NCBI GenBank assembly: GCA_023266095.1
Contig: JAHFRV010000004.1
Span: 1 to 64,000 of the forward strand
DNA: 64,000 nucleotides
Reading direction: 5' to 3'
Origin: Gammaproteobacteria bacterium
Lineage (GTDB): Bacteria > Pseudomonadota > Gammaproteobacteria > DRLM01
Of the stretch, positions 46,145-54,683 are shown piece after piece (position 1 is the first letter of the stretch; every line of letters begins with the position of its first letter). The notes beneath the pieces are model-generated. The model did not search any database and was not told the DNA's origin. It was given only the letters and a program-made list of their open reading frames with translations. The position numbers and the translations under genes are program-made.

Positions 46145-47245
46145 TCACAACCTCATTGGCATCACGACGTATTTACAATGCATATCGCCTTGGGCCTGGA
46201 TCAGACAACAGCTATTGGCGTCCGATAAACGTAACTCCACCGTATCGTCAGTGATTGCCGCCAGCGCATCTAAAATATAGGTAGAGTTAAAACCAATCTC
46301 TAGTCCACTACCTTGATAATCGACGGATATTTCTTCTTCCGCTTCTTCTTGCTCGGGATTGTGTGCCAAGACTTTCAGTGTGCCCGGCTCCAACTGTAGA
46401 CGGATACTACGGTATTTTTCATTGGTGAGAATCGAAGTGCGTTGAACGGCATGGCGCAGGGTATCCCGCGCAGCAACCACTAATTTATCCGGATTTTGTG
46501 GTATCACCCTTTGATAATCAGGAAAACGGCCGTCGATAAGTTTAGAGGTGAATTTCAATTCATTGGTTATGACGCGAATATGATTCGTCCCGATTTGAAC
46601 CTGAACAGGCAAATCTACGTCTAGAAGTAGACGCTGTAATTCGCTTATGCCTTTTCTAGGAACTATAACACTATGATTCTCATCTATTTTAATACTATTT
46701 TGAATGGCGCAGTAAGCCAGCCGGTGACCATCGGTGGCGACCGCCCGCAATTCATTGGCGTCGACTTCCAACAATAATCCATTCAAGTAGTAACGTACAT
46801 CCTGATTCGCCATAGCGAACTGGGTACGTTCAATCAACCGTTTCAACACCGCTTGAGGAATGGAAAATTCCAGGACAGGGCGCATTTCCTCTACGTTGGG
46901 AAATTCAGCGGCCGGCAGGGTGGAAAGCACGAAACGGCTCTTCCCGGATTTGATGACCGCCCGATCCTTTTCCACGGAAATAGCCAATTGAGCGCCTTCC
47001 GGCAGGGCTTTGCAAATGTCCATAAATTTTCGAGCTGGCAATGTCGTTCTACCACTTTCCGAGGTATCCAACGAGGTGAAGACTTTCATTTCGACCTCAA
47101 GATCGGTCGCCGTCAACGCGATGCCCGCGAGTGAAACATCAACAAGCACATTGGACAGAATGGGCAAGGTCTGCCGACGTTCTACGACGCCATTCACAGT
47201 CTGTAAAGGTTTTAATATGGCTTCGCGCTGTATAGTAAATTTCAT
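46145..47245 (-). CDS. dnaN: DNA polymerase III sliding clamp
   Basis: Ring-shaped processivity factor of replication, 366 aa, the E. coli length. Recognisable segments are TLPILSNVLVD, LPARKFMDICKALPEGA, QDVRYYLNGLLLEV, ATDGHRLAYC and the C-terminal YVVMPMRL, which contributes to the partner-binding groove. The region upstream, toward dnaA, carries DnaA boxes. Confidence 0.98.
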   Translation of the reverse strand: MKFTIQREAILKPLQTVNGVVERRQTLPILSNVLVDVSLAGIALTATDLEVEMKVFTSLDTSESGRTTLPARKFMDICKALPEGAQLAISVEKDRAVIKSGKSRFVLSTLPAAEFPNVEEMRPVLEFSIPQAVLKRLIERTQFAMANQDVRYYLNGLLLEVDANELRAVATDGHRLAYCAIQNSIKIDENHSVIVPRKGISELQRLLLDVDLPVQVQIGTNHIRVITNELKFTSKLIDGRFPDYQRVIPQNPDKLVVAARDTLRHAVQRTSILTNEKYRSIRLQLEPGTLKVLAHNPEQEEAEEEISVDYQGSGLEIGFNSTYILDALAAITDDTVELRLSDANSCCLIQAQGDMHCKYVVMPMRL

Positions 47246-47289
47246 AATCTTTAATACCTAAGATATAAACTTATTACTGTAATTAGGCC

Positions 47290-47454
47290 TGTGGGCAACT
47301 ACCATAATGCAGGTTATAAATTTAAAAATCAAAAAGTTAAACTGTGTATAACCCTATTGAGATGTCGTCTTGATCCCACTTAATTACCTGTGTACGAATT
47401 GTGGATAAGTAGAGTGCCTTTAATCCAGGGCTATTTATCCACAGGTTATACAGA
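47290..47454. promoter_or_regulatory. DnaA-box cluster between dnaN and dnaA
   Basis: Three perfect TTATNCACA boxes are found: 47343-47351 (minus), 47400-47408 (minus) and 47435-47443 (plus). A weaker TTATACAGA-like site is at 47446-47454. The AT-rich stretch at 47311-47342 precedes the boxes and could unwind. Together they look like an origin or an autoregulatory dnaN operon region. Confidence 0.6.
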
Positions 47455-48822
47455 TTACGTAGTCAGGGTTCTCAACAGGTTTGAATAGTCTTCCTGTATA
47501 CGACTTTCCTGGTCTTTCAACTCGCGAATTTTTCGGCAGGCATGCAAGACCGTGGTGTGGTCGCGACCGCCAAAAGCATTACCGATTTCCGGCAAGCTGT
47601 GGTTAGTAAGTTCTTTCGACAAAGCCATCGCCAATTGCCGGGGCCGCGCCACAGAACGACTACGACGTTCCGATAGCAGATCTGCCACCCGAATTTTGTA
47701 ATATTCGGCCACAGTTTTCTGAATATTTTCTATAGTGACTAATTTGTCCTGTAAGGCAAGTAAATCTTTAAGCGCCTCTTTGGCAAAATCCACGGTAATG
47801 TTGCGGTCGGTAAACCGCGCATTAGCCACCACACGGCGCAGGGCGCCTTCCAACTCACGGATATTGGAACGGATACGCTTGGCGATAAAGAAAGCCACCT
47901 CGGGCGTGAGCTCGGTCTTCATCTGCTCGGCTTTACTCATCAAAATGGCGACCCGGGTCTCCAGTTCCGCCGGTTCAATGGCGACGGTGAGACCCCAGCC
48001 GAAACGGGATTTCAGGCGTTCTTCTAAACCATCCACTTCTTTCGGGTAACGATCACAGGTCAAGATGATCTGTTGTTGGCCTTCTAAAAGGGCGTTGAAA
48101 GTGTGAAAAAACTCTTCCTGGGAACGTTCTTTGCCGGCGAAGAATTGAATGTCGTCGATTAATAACGCATCCACTGAACGGTAATAACGTTTGAATTCAT
48201 TGATAGTGTTGTGTTGCAGGGCCTTGACCATATCCCCGACAAAACGCTCGGAGTGAAGGTAAACGATTTGCGCCGAAGGCTTACGCTTCAACATCAAATT
48301 ACCGACCGCATGCATCAAATGAGTCTTGCCCAAACCTACGCCACCATAAATAAATAAAGGGTTATAAGCCGTGCCCGGGTTTTCCGCGATCTGTACCGAG
48401 GCCGCGCGGGCCAACTGGTTGGATTTGCCCTCAACGAAATTATCGAAAGTGAACTCTGGGCGCAGATTCATCACGGCGGCCGGGCTGCGGTCGGTATCGG
48501 ATTTGCGGCGAAAGCCGGAGTGGGAACTCTGCACCGAGGGTTTTTCGCTGGGGGCGACAGTCGGCGCTAGCAGCGCGCGGGCTGTTCCCACCTCCAGGGT
48601 CACCTGGGCAGAATTGCCTTCTTTAAGGGAGCAGACCAGTTGGCTGATCTGGCCTAAAAAGCGGTCGTTCACCCAATCGAGCACGAAACGGTTGGGGGCG
48701 AGCAGGCGCAATAATTCGCCATCTTCCACGGCGTGCAAAGGCCTGATCCAGGTGTTGAACTGCTGCGGTGTCAACTCGCTCTCGAGGTGATCTATACACT
48801 TTTGCCACAACGAGGTTTCCAC
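47455..48822 (-). CDS. dnaA: Chromosomal replication initiator protein DnaA
   Basis: Initiator ATPase, 455 aa, starting at GTG 48822. Domain I begins [14 protein letters not shown], a variable linker (about 90-120) follows, then domain III with Walker [14 protein letters not shown] and Walker [13 protein letters not shown], and domain IV with the DNA-contact motif [15 protein letters not shown]. First gene of the minus-strand replication operon. Confidence 0.98.
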   Translation of the reverse strand: METSLWQKCIDHLESELTPQQFNTWIRPLHAVEDGELLRLLAPNRFVLDWVNDRFLGQISQLVCSLKEGNSAQVTLEVGTARALLAPTVAPSEKPSVQSSHSGFRRKSDTDRSPAAVMNLRPEFTFDNFVEGKSNQLARAASVQIAENPGTAYNPLFIYGGVGLGKTHLMHAVGNLMLKRKPSAQIVYLHSERFVGDMVKALQHNTINEFKRYYRSVDALLIDDIQFFAGKERSQEEFFHTFNALLEGQQQIILTCDRYPKEVDGLEERLKSRFGWGLTVAIEPAELETRVAILMSKAEQMKTELTPEVAFFIAKRIRSNIRELEGALRRVVANARFTDRNITVDFAKEALKDLLALQDKLVTIENIQKTVAEYYKIRVADLLSERRSRSVARPRQLAMALSKELTNHSLPEIGNAFGGRDHTTVLHACRKIRELKDQESRIQEDYSNLLRTLTT

Positions 48823-49114
48823 GCACTAGCTCCCCTTCGCCTCACGAATTTACCAAACCACATTCAACCGCGAGCGAAGCAGTCTATACCTCTTAATCTA
48901 AGTTATCCACACCCCTCGAGGCCGCTAATCCGACGGTTACTATTGACAGTCTTCGGCCAAACTCGTTACCCTAGCGCGCTTTCCGCTCGGCCCCTATTGG
49001 CATTGGCATTGACTCGGCAAGCTGGTGTTTACCAGTGCGTTGAACCGAATGAGTCCAATGCAATCATTCCGCCGGGCGGCGTGTTGTAAACCTCGATTTT
49101 AGACGGACAGAGCT
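48823..49114. promoter_or_regulatory. dnaA-rpmH divergent region, candidate origin side
   Basis: A 292-base gap between divergent dnaA and rpmH, where many gammaproteobacteria place oriC or the rpmH promoter. It holds one perfect DnaA box TTATCCACA (48903-48911). On the plus strand a TTGACA (48943-48948) lies 18 bases before a weak TACCCT. No AT-rich cluster like the one at 47311 is present. Confidence 0.5.
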
Positions 49115-49249
49115 ATGAAAAGAACCTTTCAACCCAGCGTGATTCATCGCAAACGCACCCACGGTTTCCGTGCCCGCATGCGCACCGCCAAGGGCCGCCA
49201 GATTTTGAAAAACCGCCGGGCAAAGGGGCGGGTACGTCTTACCCCCTGA
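49115..49249 (+). CDS. rpmH: 50S ribosomal protein L34
   Basis: Ribosomal protein L34, 44 aa: begins [18 protein letters not shown], contains [18 protein letters not shown] and ends RLTP. It is highly basic and of the universal length. The stop TGA is at 49247-49249. First gene of the rpmH-rnpA-yidD-yidC-mnmE run that diverges from dnaA. Confidence 0.97.
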   Translation: MKRTFQPSVIHRKRTHGFRARMRTAKGRQILKNRRAKGRVRLTP

Positions 49250-49266
49250 TAACACTGCGCGAAACG

Positions 49267-49632
49267 TTGGGTGGTGACCGTCGATGTTTTTCCCGGCGCA
49301 ACAGGCTGGTCAAAGCCAGCGAATACCAGCGGGTTTTTGATCAGGCGTACCGCAGCGGTTCCAGCGGATTCACGGTATTGGCGCGCGCCAATACCGGCGA
49401 TGCCCCACGGCTCGGCCTGGTCATCTCGACCCGTTGCGCGCGTAGGGCCGTCGATCGTAACCGGTTAAAGCGTCTCATCCGGGAAAGTTTTCGCCATCAC
49501 ACGACAGACCTCGCCGGCTTGGACATCGTGGTAATAGGCAAGGCCGCCGCGATTCAGCAAACCAACCCGCAGCTGCGGGCCAAGCTGGAAGAACATTGGA
49601 AGAAACTGGAGCAATGGGCAAGAAGGTCCTGA
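49267..49632 (+). CDS. rnpA: Ribonuclease P protein component
   Basis: Protein subunit of RNase P that helps the RNA bind precursor tRNA; about 121 aa. The RNR signature is seen as [17 protein letters not shown], with [11 protein letters not shown] and FTVLARAN before it. The only plausible start in frame is TTG at 49267, so the exact N-terminus is less certain. The 3' end overlaps yidD by 19 bases. Confidence 0.93.
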   Translation: MGGDRRCFSRRNRLVKASEYQRVFDQAYRSGSSGFTVLARANTGDAPRLGLVISTRCARRAVDRNRLKRLIRESFRHHTTDLAGLDIVVIGKAAAIQQTNPQLRAKLEEHWKKLEQWARRS

Positions 49633-49847
49633 TCATCCTCATCCGCGCCTATCGTTACGGCCTCAGCCCCCTGATGGGCAATCATTGCCGTTTTTATCCC
49701 AGCTGCTCCTCGTATGCCGAAACCGCCATCGCCGAACATGGCTTCATCAAAGGCAGCTGGTTGACCATGCGCCGCTTGTCACGCTGCCATCCCTGGCATC
49801 CCGGCGGTTGCGACCCCGTCCCTGAAAAAACTCACCGGCACGCCTAA
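49614..49847 (+). CDS. yidD: Membrane protein insertion efficiency factor YidD
   Basis: Small inner-membrane-associated protein, 77 aa, that assists YidC-dependent insertion. The family core is [29 protein letters not shown] and [22 protein letters not shown], with the conserved cysteines. The ATG at 49614 lies inside the end of rnpA, typical of the cluster. yidC follows after two bases. Confidence 0.95.
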   Translation: MGKKVLIILIRAYRYGLSPLMGNHCRFYPSCSSYAETAIAEHGFIKGSWLTMRRLSRCHPWHPGGCDPVPEKTHRHA

Positions 49848-49849
49848 AA

Positions 49850-51529
49850 ATGGAAAACAAACGTCTTATTTTATTCGCTGCCCTCAGTGTGGTCGTGATC
49901 CTGCTCTGGGACGCGTGGCAAGCCGATTACAATAAACAACCCGCTGCGCCAACCACCACCACCCAAAGTGGCGCGCCGGCTGCCAGCGACGTGCCGAGTG
50001 CCGCCGCTACCGCGGGCGCTAGTGCTCAGGCGACGGCCGATGTTCCCGCCGCCACGGCGAACGTGACGGGCGTGCCCGGCGAGGAATCAGTGCTGAAAAA
50101 GGGTCAGCGTGTCCGTGTCGTCACCGACCTCTATACGATAGAAATCGATACCGTCGGTGGCGATCTCCGGGTAGCCGATTTGACCGCCTACCCGGCGGCG
50201 GCGGACAAACCCCAGGAACCTTTCCGTCTATTGACGGACAGCGGTACTCATGTCTTCGTGGCGCAATCGGGCTTGTTAGCCTCGTCGGCCGCGCCGGACC
50301 ACCACGCGTTGTACAGCGCCGAGCAATCAGAGTATCGCCTGGCGGAAGGCGCCGTCGAGTTGCGGGTGCCACTGCACTGGATCGGCGATAACGGCGTCAC
50401 CGTCACCAAGACCTATGTATTTCATCGTGGCGACTATGTGATAGATGTTAATCATGCCGTGGTGAACGGCGGCGCCGAGCCGTGGAACGGACGCTTTTAT
50501 CGTCAATTCCAACGTAGTCGCACCGACCGAGAATCGGCATTCATCTACACCTACACCGGCGGCGTGGTGTCGAGCGAAGACAACAAATATCTAAAAGTCT
50601 CGTTCGACGATATGGACGGCAACAATTTCAATCAAGCAATCAAAGGCGGCTGGCTGGCCATGATCCAGCATTATTTCGTCGCCGCCTGGATCCCGTCATC
50701 CCAAGATCAGGTCAATCAGGCCTATAGCAAGGCGCTGGGCGAAGGCCGTTACGTATTGGGTATGGTGACCCCGGTGACTACCCTCGCCGCGGGCGCCAGC
50801 GGTAACTTCAGCTCGAAACTGTTCGTCGGCCCCAAGCTGCAAGACCGGCTGGAAACCGTGGCGCCGCGCCTCGAACTGACCGTCGACTACGGCTGGTTGA
50901 CCATCATCGCCAAACCGCTGTTCTGGGTGCTGGAGTTCGTGCATGGCATCGTGAACAACTGGGGCTGGGCCATCATCATTCTTACCCTGCTCATCAAGCT
51001 GGTGTTCTACAAGTTGTCCGAGGCCAGTTACAAATCCATGGCGAATATGCGCCGCCTCGCACCCAAGCTCACGCAGTTGAAAGAACGTTACGGCGATGAT
51101 CGCCAGCGCATGAGCCAGGCGATGATGGAGCTCTACAAAAAAGAGAAGATCAATCCGCTCGGCGGTTGCTTGCCCATTCTGGTCCAGATCCCGGTGTTCA
51201 TTGCTTTGTATTGGGTGTTGCTGGAAAGCGTGGAGATGCGCCAGGCGCCGTTCATCTTATGGCTGCAAGACTTGTCCGCCAAAGACCCCTATTATGTGCT
51301 GCCCTTGATCATGGGCGTCACCATGTTCATCCAGCAAAAGCTCAATCCGCCGCCGCCGGATCCCTTACAGGCGAAGATCTTCATGGCGTTGCCTTTCGTG
51401 TTCACGCTGTTCTTCGCCTTCTTCCCCTCGGGCCTGGTGCTGTACTGGGTGGTGAACAATATCTTGTCCATCGCGCAGCAGTGGTACATTACCCGCCGCG
51501 TCGAAGCCGCCGCCAACGCCAAGGCCTAA
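49850..51529 (+). CDS. yidC: Membrane protein insertase YidC
   Basis: Inner-membrane insertase and chaperone, 559 aa. An N-terminal membrane helix (about 5-22) and an Ala/Thr-rich linker precede the periplasmic beta-domain. The conserved C-terminal five-helix core follows (from about 355: LLIKLVFYKLSEASYKSM, NPLGGCLPILVQIPVFIALYW, and VFTLFFAFFPSGLVLYW). Gram-negative size and layout. A GC-rich hairpin follows before mnmE. Confidence 0.97.
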   Translation: MENKRLILFAALSVVVILLWDAWQADYNKQPAAPTTTTQSGAPAASDVPSAAATAGASAQATADVPAATANVTGVPGEESVLKKGQRVRVVTDLYTIEIDTVGGDLRVADLTAYPAAADKPQEPFRLLTDSGTHVFVAQSGLLASSAAPDHHALYSAEQSEYRLAEGAVELRVPLHWIGDNGVTVTKTYVFHRGDYVIDVNHAVVNGGAEPWNGRFYRQFQRSRTDRESAFIYTYTGGVVSSEDNKYLKVSFDDMDGNNFNQAIKGGWLAMIQHYFVAAWIPSSQDQVNQAYSKALGEGRYVLGMVTPVTTLAAGASGNFSSKLFVGPKLQDRLETVAPRLELTVDYGWLTIIAKPLFWVLEFVHGIVNNWGWAIIILTLLIKLVFYKLSEASYKSMANMRRLAPKLTQLKERYGDDRQRMSQAMMELYKKEKINPLGGCLPILVQIPVFIALYWVLLESVEMRQAPFILWLQDLSAKDPYYVLPLIMGVTMFIQQKLNPPPPDPLQAKIFMALPFVFTLFFAFFPSGLVLYWVVNNILSIAQQWYITRRVEAAANAKA

Positions 51530-51536
51530 GTTCACG

Positions 51537-51557
51537 GCGCCCCCGTCCGCGGGGCGC
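51537..51557 (+). other. GC-rich hairpin between yidC and mnmE
   Basis: GCGCCCC (51537-51543) and GGGGCGC (51551-51557) with a 7-base loop and no T-run. It could pause transcription or protect the yidC message. Confidence 0.4.
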
Positions 51558-51575
51558 GCCGTTGCAGGGTGAACC

Positions 51576-52925
51576 ATGGATCATCCCAGCGATACCATCG
51601 CCGCCGTGGCCACCCCTCCCGGTAGAGGGGGTGTGGGCATGGTGCGCGTCTCCGGTCCCCGGGTGACCGCCATCGCCACGGAATTGTTGGGCCACCTGCC
51701 GGTACCACGTTACGCCGATTACCGCGCCTTCCGCGCCGTCGACGGCGGCGCCATCGATCACGGCCTCGCCCTGTATTTTCCCGCACCCCATTCCTATACC
51801 GGCGAACACGTGCTGGAATTGCATGGCCACGGCGGCCCCATGGTGATGGACTTGTTGATGCAACGGGTGCTGAGTCTCGGCGCGCGGCTGGCGCGGCCCG
51901 GCGAATTCACCGAGCGTGCCTTCCTCAACGGCAAACTGGATTTGGCTCAGGCCGAGGCGGTGGCCGACCTCATCGACAGCGCCTCCCACGCCGCGGCGCG
52001 TTCCGCGTTGCGTTCCCTGGAAGGGGTGTTCTCCGCGCAGGTGCGCAGCCTGGTGGAAGGGCTAATCCGTTTGCGCATGTACGTGGAATCCGCCATTGAT
52101 TTTCCCGAAGAGGAAATCGATTTTCTTTCCGACGGTCACGTCGCCGGTACCTTGCAAAGCCTCAGCGCCGACGTGAACACTTTATTAAAAACGGGTGAAC
52201 AAGGCCGTTTGCTGCGTGACGGCATGACCGCGGTGATCGCCGGCCGTCCCAATGCCGGCAAGTCGAGTTTGCTCAATCAACTCGCGCAGCGCGATACCGC
52301 CATCGTCACCGATATTGCGGGCACCACCCGTGACGTGTTGCGCGAACACATACACCTCGACGGTCTGCCGTTGCACATCGTCGACACCGCCGGCCTGCGC
52401 GAAAGCACCGACCCGGTGGAGACGCAAGGCATCCAGCGCGCCTGGGCTGAAATCGCGCGCGCCGACCGGGTATTGCTGGTGGTGGACGATCAATGCGGCG
52501 TGGACGACGAGGCGCGAGGGATCTTGCAGCGTTTACCGCAGAATTTGCCGGTGACCGTGGTGCACAACAAAATTGATTTGAGCGGCCGCGGCGTGGCGTT
52601 GTGGGACGACGAATTCGGCAGTCATGTCGCTCTCTCCGCCAAACACGGTGCGGGCGTGGAGCTGCTCAAACGCCATCTTGTCCAGCAAATGGGTTATCAA
52701 GGCGGTGAAGGGGTCTTCATGGCCCGCCGCCGTCACCTCGACGCCTTGCGCCGCGCCGATGATTTTTTATTACAAGGCCAATATTCATTGCACGACCGCC
52801 GCGCCGGCGAATTACTTGCCGAAGATTTACGTTTGGCGCAACAGGACTTGAGTGAGATCACCGGCGAATTCACCAATGAGGATTTATTGGGGCGCATCTT
52901 CGCCGAATTTTGCATCGGAAAATAG
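51576..52925 (+). CDS. mnmE: tRNA modification GTPase MnmE
   Basis: GTPase that with MnmG makes the 5-carboxymethylaminomethyl group on wobble uridine of certain tRNAs; 449 aa. The N-terminal formyl-THF-binding domain ([21 protein letters not shown]), G-domain motifs [25 protein letters not shown] and NKID, and the invariant C-terminal FCIGK are all present. mnmG does not follow here; the cluster ends at this gene. Confidence 0.97.
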   Translation: MDHPSDTIAAVATPPGRGGVGMVRVSGPRVTAIATELLGHLPVPRYADYRAFRAVDGGAIDHGLALYFPAPHSYTGEHVLELHGHGGPMVMDLLMQRVLSLGARLARPGEFTERAFLNGKLDLAQAEAVADLIDSASHAAARSALRSLEGVFSAQVRSLVEGLIRLRMYVESAIDFPEEEIDFLSDGHVAGTLQSLSADVNTLLKTGEQGRLLRDGMTAVIAGRPNAGKSSLLNQLAQRDTAIVTDIAGTTRDVLREHIHLDGLPLHIVDTAGLRESTDPVETQGIQRAWAEIARADRVLLVVDDQCGVDDEARGILQRLPQNLPVTVVHNKIDLSGRGVALWDDEFGSHVALSAKHGAGVELLKRHLVQQMGYQGGEGVFMARRRHLDALRRADDFLLQGQYSLHDRRAGELLAEDLRLAQQDLSEITGEFTNEDLLGRIFAEFCIGK

Positions 52926-53256
52926 TTTTTCCGCCACCAGCATCCAATACCATCCGCTGACTCGATCTATTCTCCCACAACTCCGAGAGTTATCGTCCGA
53001 TAGCGTCCTTGCTCCTCCAACAAAAGCCGCCTATTTTTGTGCCCAAAGCTGTGTCCATTATGAGAAGATCCGCTATGCCACATAGCAGATACTTATTCTC
53101 GCCGGGTTAATAATGTAAAACGTAAGGCCATGATTATTTCACTGACGGCGACGGAATTGGAAGCCATCGAACCCGCAGTGCGCGGTTTGACAAAAGAAAA
53201 ACGCCTTACCTGAGGGCGCTGCCTTAATCCGCGCAAGGGCTGTGTCTATCGAGTGG
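52926..53256. other. Gene-poor gap after mnmE with degenerate repeat
   Basis: This 331-base, lower-GC stretch has no supported gene. A 27-codon frame at 53130-53213 has a weak AAGG site but runs into the bfr terminator. Bases 53037-53057 and 53083-53091 resemble bases 54417-54437 and 54467-54475 beyond bfd, giving a partial direct repeat around the bfr-bfd genes. Confidence 0.4.
53191..53220 (-). terminator. Intrinsic terminator of bfr
   Basis: On the minus strand AGCGCC (53215-53220) pairs with GGCGTT (53200-53205), with one G-U pair, followed by TTTTCTTTTG. It lies 37 bases beyond the bfr stop. Confidence 0.7.
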
Positions 53257-53721
53257 CTACATCATCGACTGCTGATAATTCTCCACGCCCACGCGCTTGA
53301 TGAGATCGAGCTGGGTTTCCAGCCAGTCGATATGTTCTTCTTCGCTTTCGAGGATTTCCTCGAATAATTCGCGGCTGCCATAGTCGGCGACCTGCTCGCA
53401 ATGGGCGATGGCTTCGCGCAGCAAGGGCAGGCCGGCGAGTTCGAGCTTGAGATCGCATTCGAGTATTTCCAGGGTGTGCTCGCCGACCATCAGTTTGCCC
53501 AGGTCTTGGAGATTGGGCAGGCCTTCGAGGAACAGGATGCGTTCGATGAGCTTGTCGGCGTGTTTCATCTCATCGACGGACTCGTGATATTCCTTCTCAT
53601 TCAGCTTGTGCAGGCCCCAGTGCTTGAATATGCGGGCGTGCAGGAAGTATTGATTGATGGCGGTGAGCTCGTTGGTGAGTGCCTGATTGAGATATTTGAT
53701 GACCTTTGCATCGCCCTTCAT
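53257..53721 (-). CDS. bfr: Bacterioferritin
   Basis: Haem-containing 24-mer iron storage protein, 154 aa. The ferroxidase residues E18, E51, H54, E94, E127 and H130 and the haem ligand M52 (DEMKHADK) are in place. AAAGGAG precedes the ATG at 53721. It lies downstream of bfd on the same strand with a 180-base gap, which fits the common bfd-bfr iron store and release pair. Confidence 0.96.
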   Translation of the reverse strand: MKGDAKVIKYLNQALTNELTAINQYFLHARIFKHWGLHKLNEKEYHESVDEMKHADKLIERILFLEGLPNLQDLGKLMVGEHTLEILECDLKLELAGLPLLREAIAHCEQVADYGSRELFEEILESEEEHIDWLETQLDLIKRVGVENYQQSMM

Positions 53722-53901
53722 GGCCTGGTCTCCTTTTAATTGGTGGTATGTGGGTACGCGGAATCCCGTAAGAATTCTTATAGCACATCCGTTGTTCGTT
53801 GGAGCTGGGTCGCTCGCGAATCATTGGCCAGGGTCCTGACTCCGGCGGACAGCAACCCAAAGAAAAATTGCGTTACTTATCGCCTATGCCAACAGTTTCC
53901 T

Positions 53902-54108
53902 TCAGGCGGCCGCTGAGCTGAGCGTGTTGTCGTCCGCTTCGCTGGACAGGATTTCGTCACGGATGATGCGCAGCGCGCATTGTCCGCACTTGCCGCATTG
54001 GCTGGCCACATTGAGGCTCTGTCTGACGTCGCGCAATGACCGAGCGCCGCTTTCCACGGCGAGACGGATTTGGCTGTCGGTGACGTTGTTGCAGATACAC
54101 ACGTACAT
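53902..54108 (-). CDS. bfd: Bacterioferritin-associated ferredoxin
   Basis: Small [2Fe-2S] protein, about 68 aa, that reduces ferric iron in bacterioferritin to release it. The four cysteine ligands are in MYVCICNN and QCGKCGQC. The ATG at 54108 gives the standard N-terminus; an ATG four codons earlier (54120) is also possible, because AAGG lies directly before it. A promoter overlapped by a likely Fur box lies about 50 bases upstream. Confidence 0.92.
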   Translation of the reverse strand: MYVCICNNVTDSQIRLAVESGARSLRDVRQSLNVASQCGKCGQCALRIIRDEILSSEADDNTLSSAAA

Positions 54109-54148
54109 GGTGGGGCGCATCCTTCAGGTGATCGTAGGTTATCCGTGT

Positions 54149-54177
54149 ATTTAATGCAAATGCGAATGATTGTCAAT
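54149..54177 (-). promoter_or_regulatory. Fur-box-like site over the bfd promoter
   Basis: On the minus strand TTGACA (54171-54176) is followed, 16 to 17 bases later, by TTAAAT/TAAATA. The spacer and -35 contain GACAATCATTCGCATT, which matches the Fur consensus GATAATCATTATCATT at most positions (by eye 12 of 16). Iron-replete Fur would block this promoter, so bfd and perhaps bfr would be made under low iron. Confidence 0.6.
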
Positions 54178-54180
54178 AAT

Positions 54181-54683
54181 ATTACCGGCCTGTGGGGTGA
54201 AAACTTTAGTCGGCCTTTTGTGGATCACGACAATTCATCGATCATTAATCGCATCATCCTTGAGTGGGCGAAGGACAGGAATTTTCCGACCCCATAAAGA
54301 AGCAATCTGCTAATTATCATCGTCAATCTTTCCGGAATTACGAGACATGTACGCGCGCGTAGCTTGCGGAATCGTTTGCGCTCATTGTTTGTGAATCTGC
54401 ACCGGTTTTAGAAAAAATGTTCCCAAAACTGTGCCCACTGCTATCTAGTCGGCCCTTGCTTTTGCTTAGCAGATAGTTACTTAAGAGCGAATTCAATCTT
54501 CCATCAAAGCGGGCTGTCTAAGCTAGAATCTAAGGAAGCCCTGAGAATTCCAGCCTGGAATTCTCAGGGCAAGGCAAGCCAAAAAATGGGATTTTCGCTT
54601 CCCTTCGTTTTCAATGGCGGTGCATCCCTGTGCCGCAGCAACCTCTAAAGCAGAGGCTTCTCAATACGATTTTGAGAGGGGCG
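54181..54683. other. Lower-GC gap with degenerate repeats
   Basis: A 503-base region between the bfd promoter and the first sugar dehydrogenase gene. It holds the second half of a partial direct repeat (54417-54475; shared with 53037-53091) and the 127-bp palindromic element below. A frame translating to FPKLCPLL, and CPKLCPL in the other copy, may be the tail of a lost integrase-like gene; this is speculative. Confidence 0.4.
54534..54660. repeat. 127-bp palindromic element (copy 3 of 3)
   Basis: It starts GGAAGCCCTGAGAATTCC and ends AAAGCAGAGGCTTC, sharing both ends with the 80-bp element at 35229 but with about 47 extra internal bases. Its left part is a perfect palindrome: GCCCTGAGAATTCCAG (54538-54553), one C, then CTGGAATTCTCAGGGC (54555-54570). 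The element ends 24 bases before the 3' end of the sugar dehydrogenase gene and could also act as its terminator. Confidence 0.55.

Noticed and set aside
49271-49468. Alternative frame in rnpA starting at GTG 49271
   Set aside because: The other frame contains the RNR motif of RNase P protein, and this one does not.
53130-53213. 27-codon frame before bfr with an AAGG site
   Set aside because: It ends inside the bfr terminator, is very short and has no recognisable sequence.
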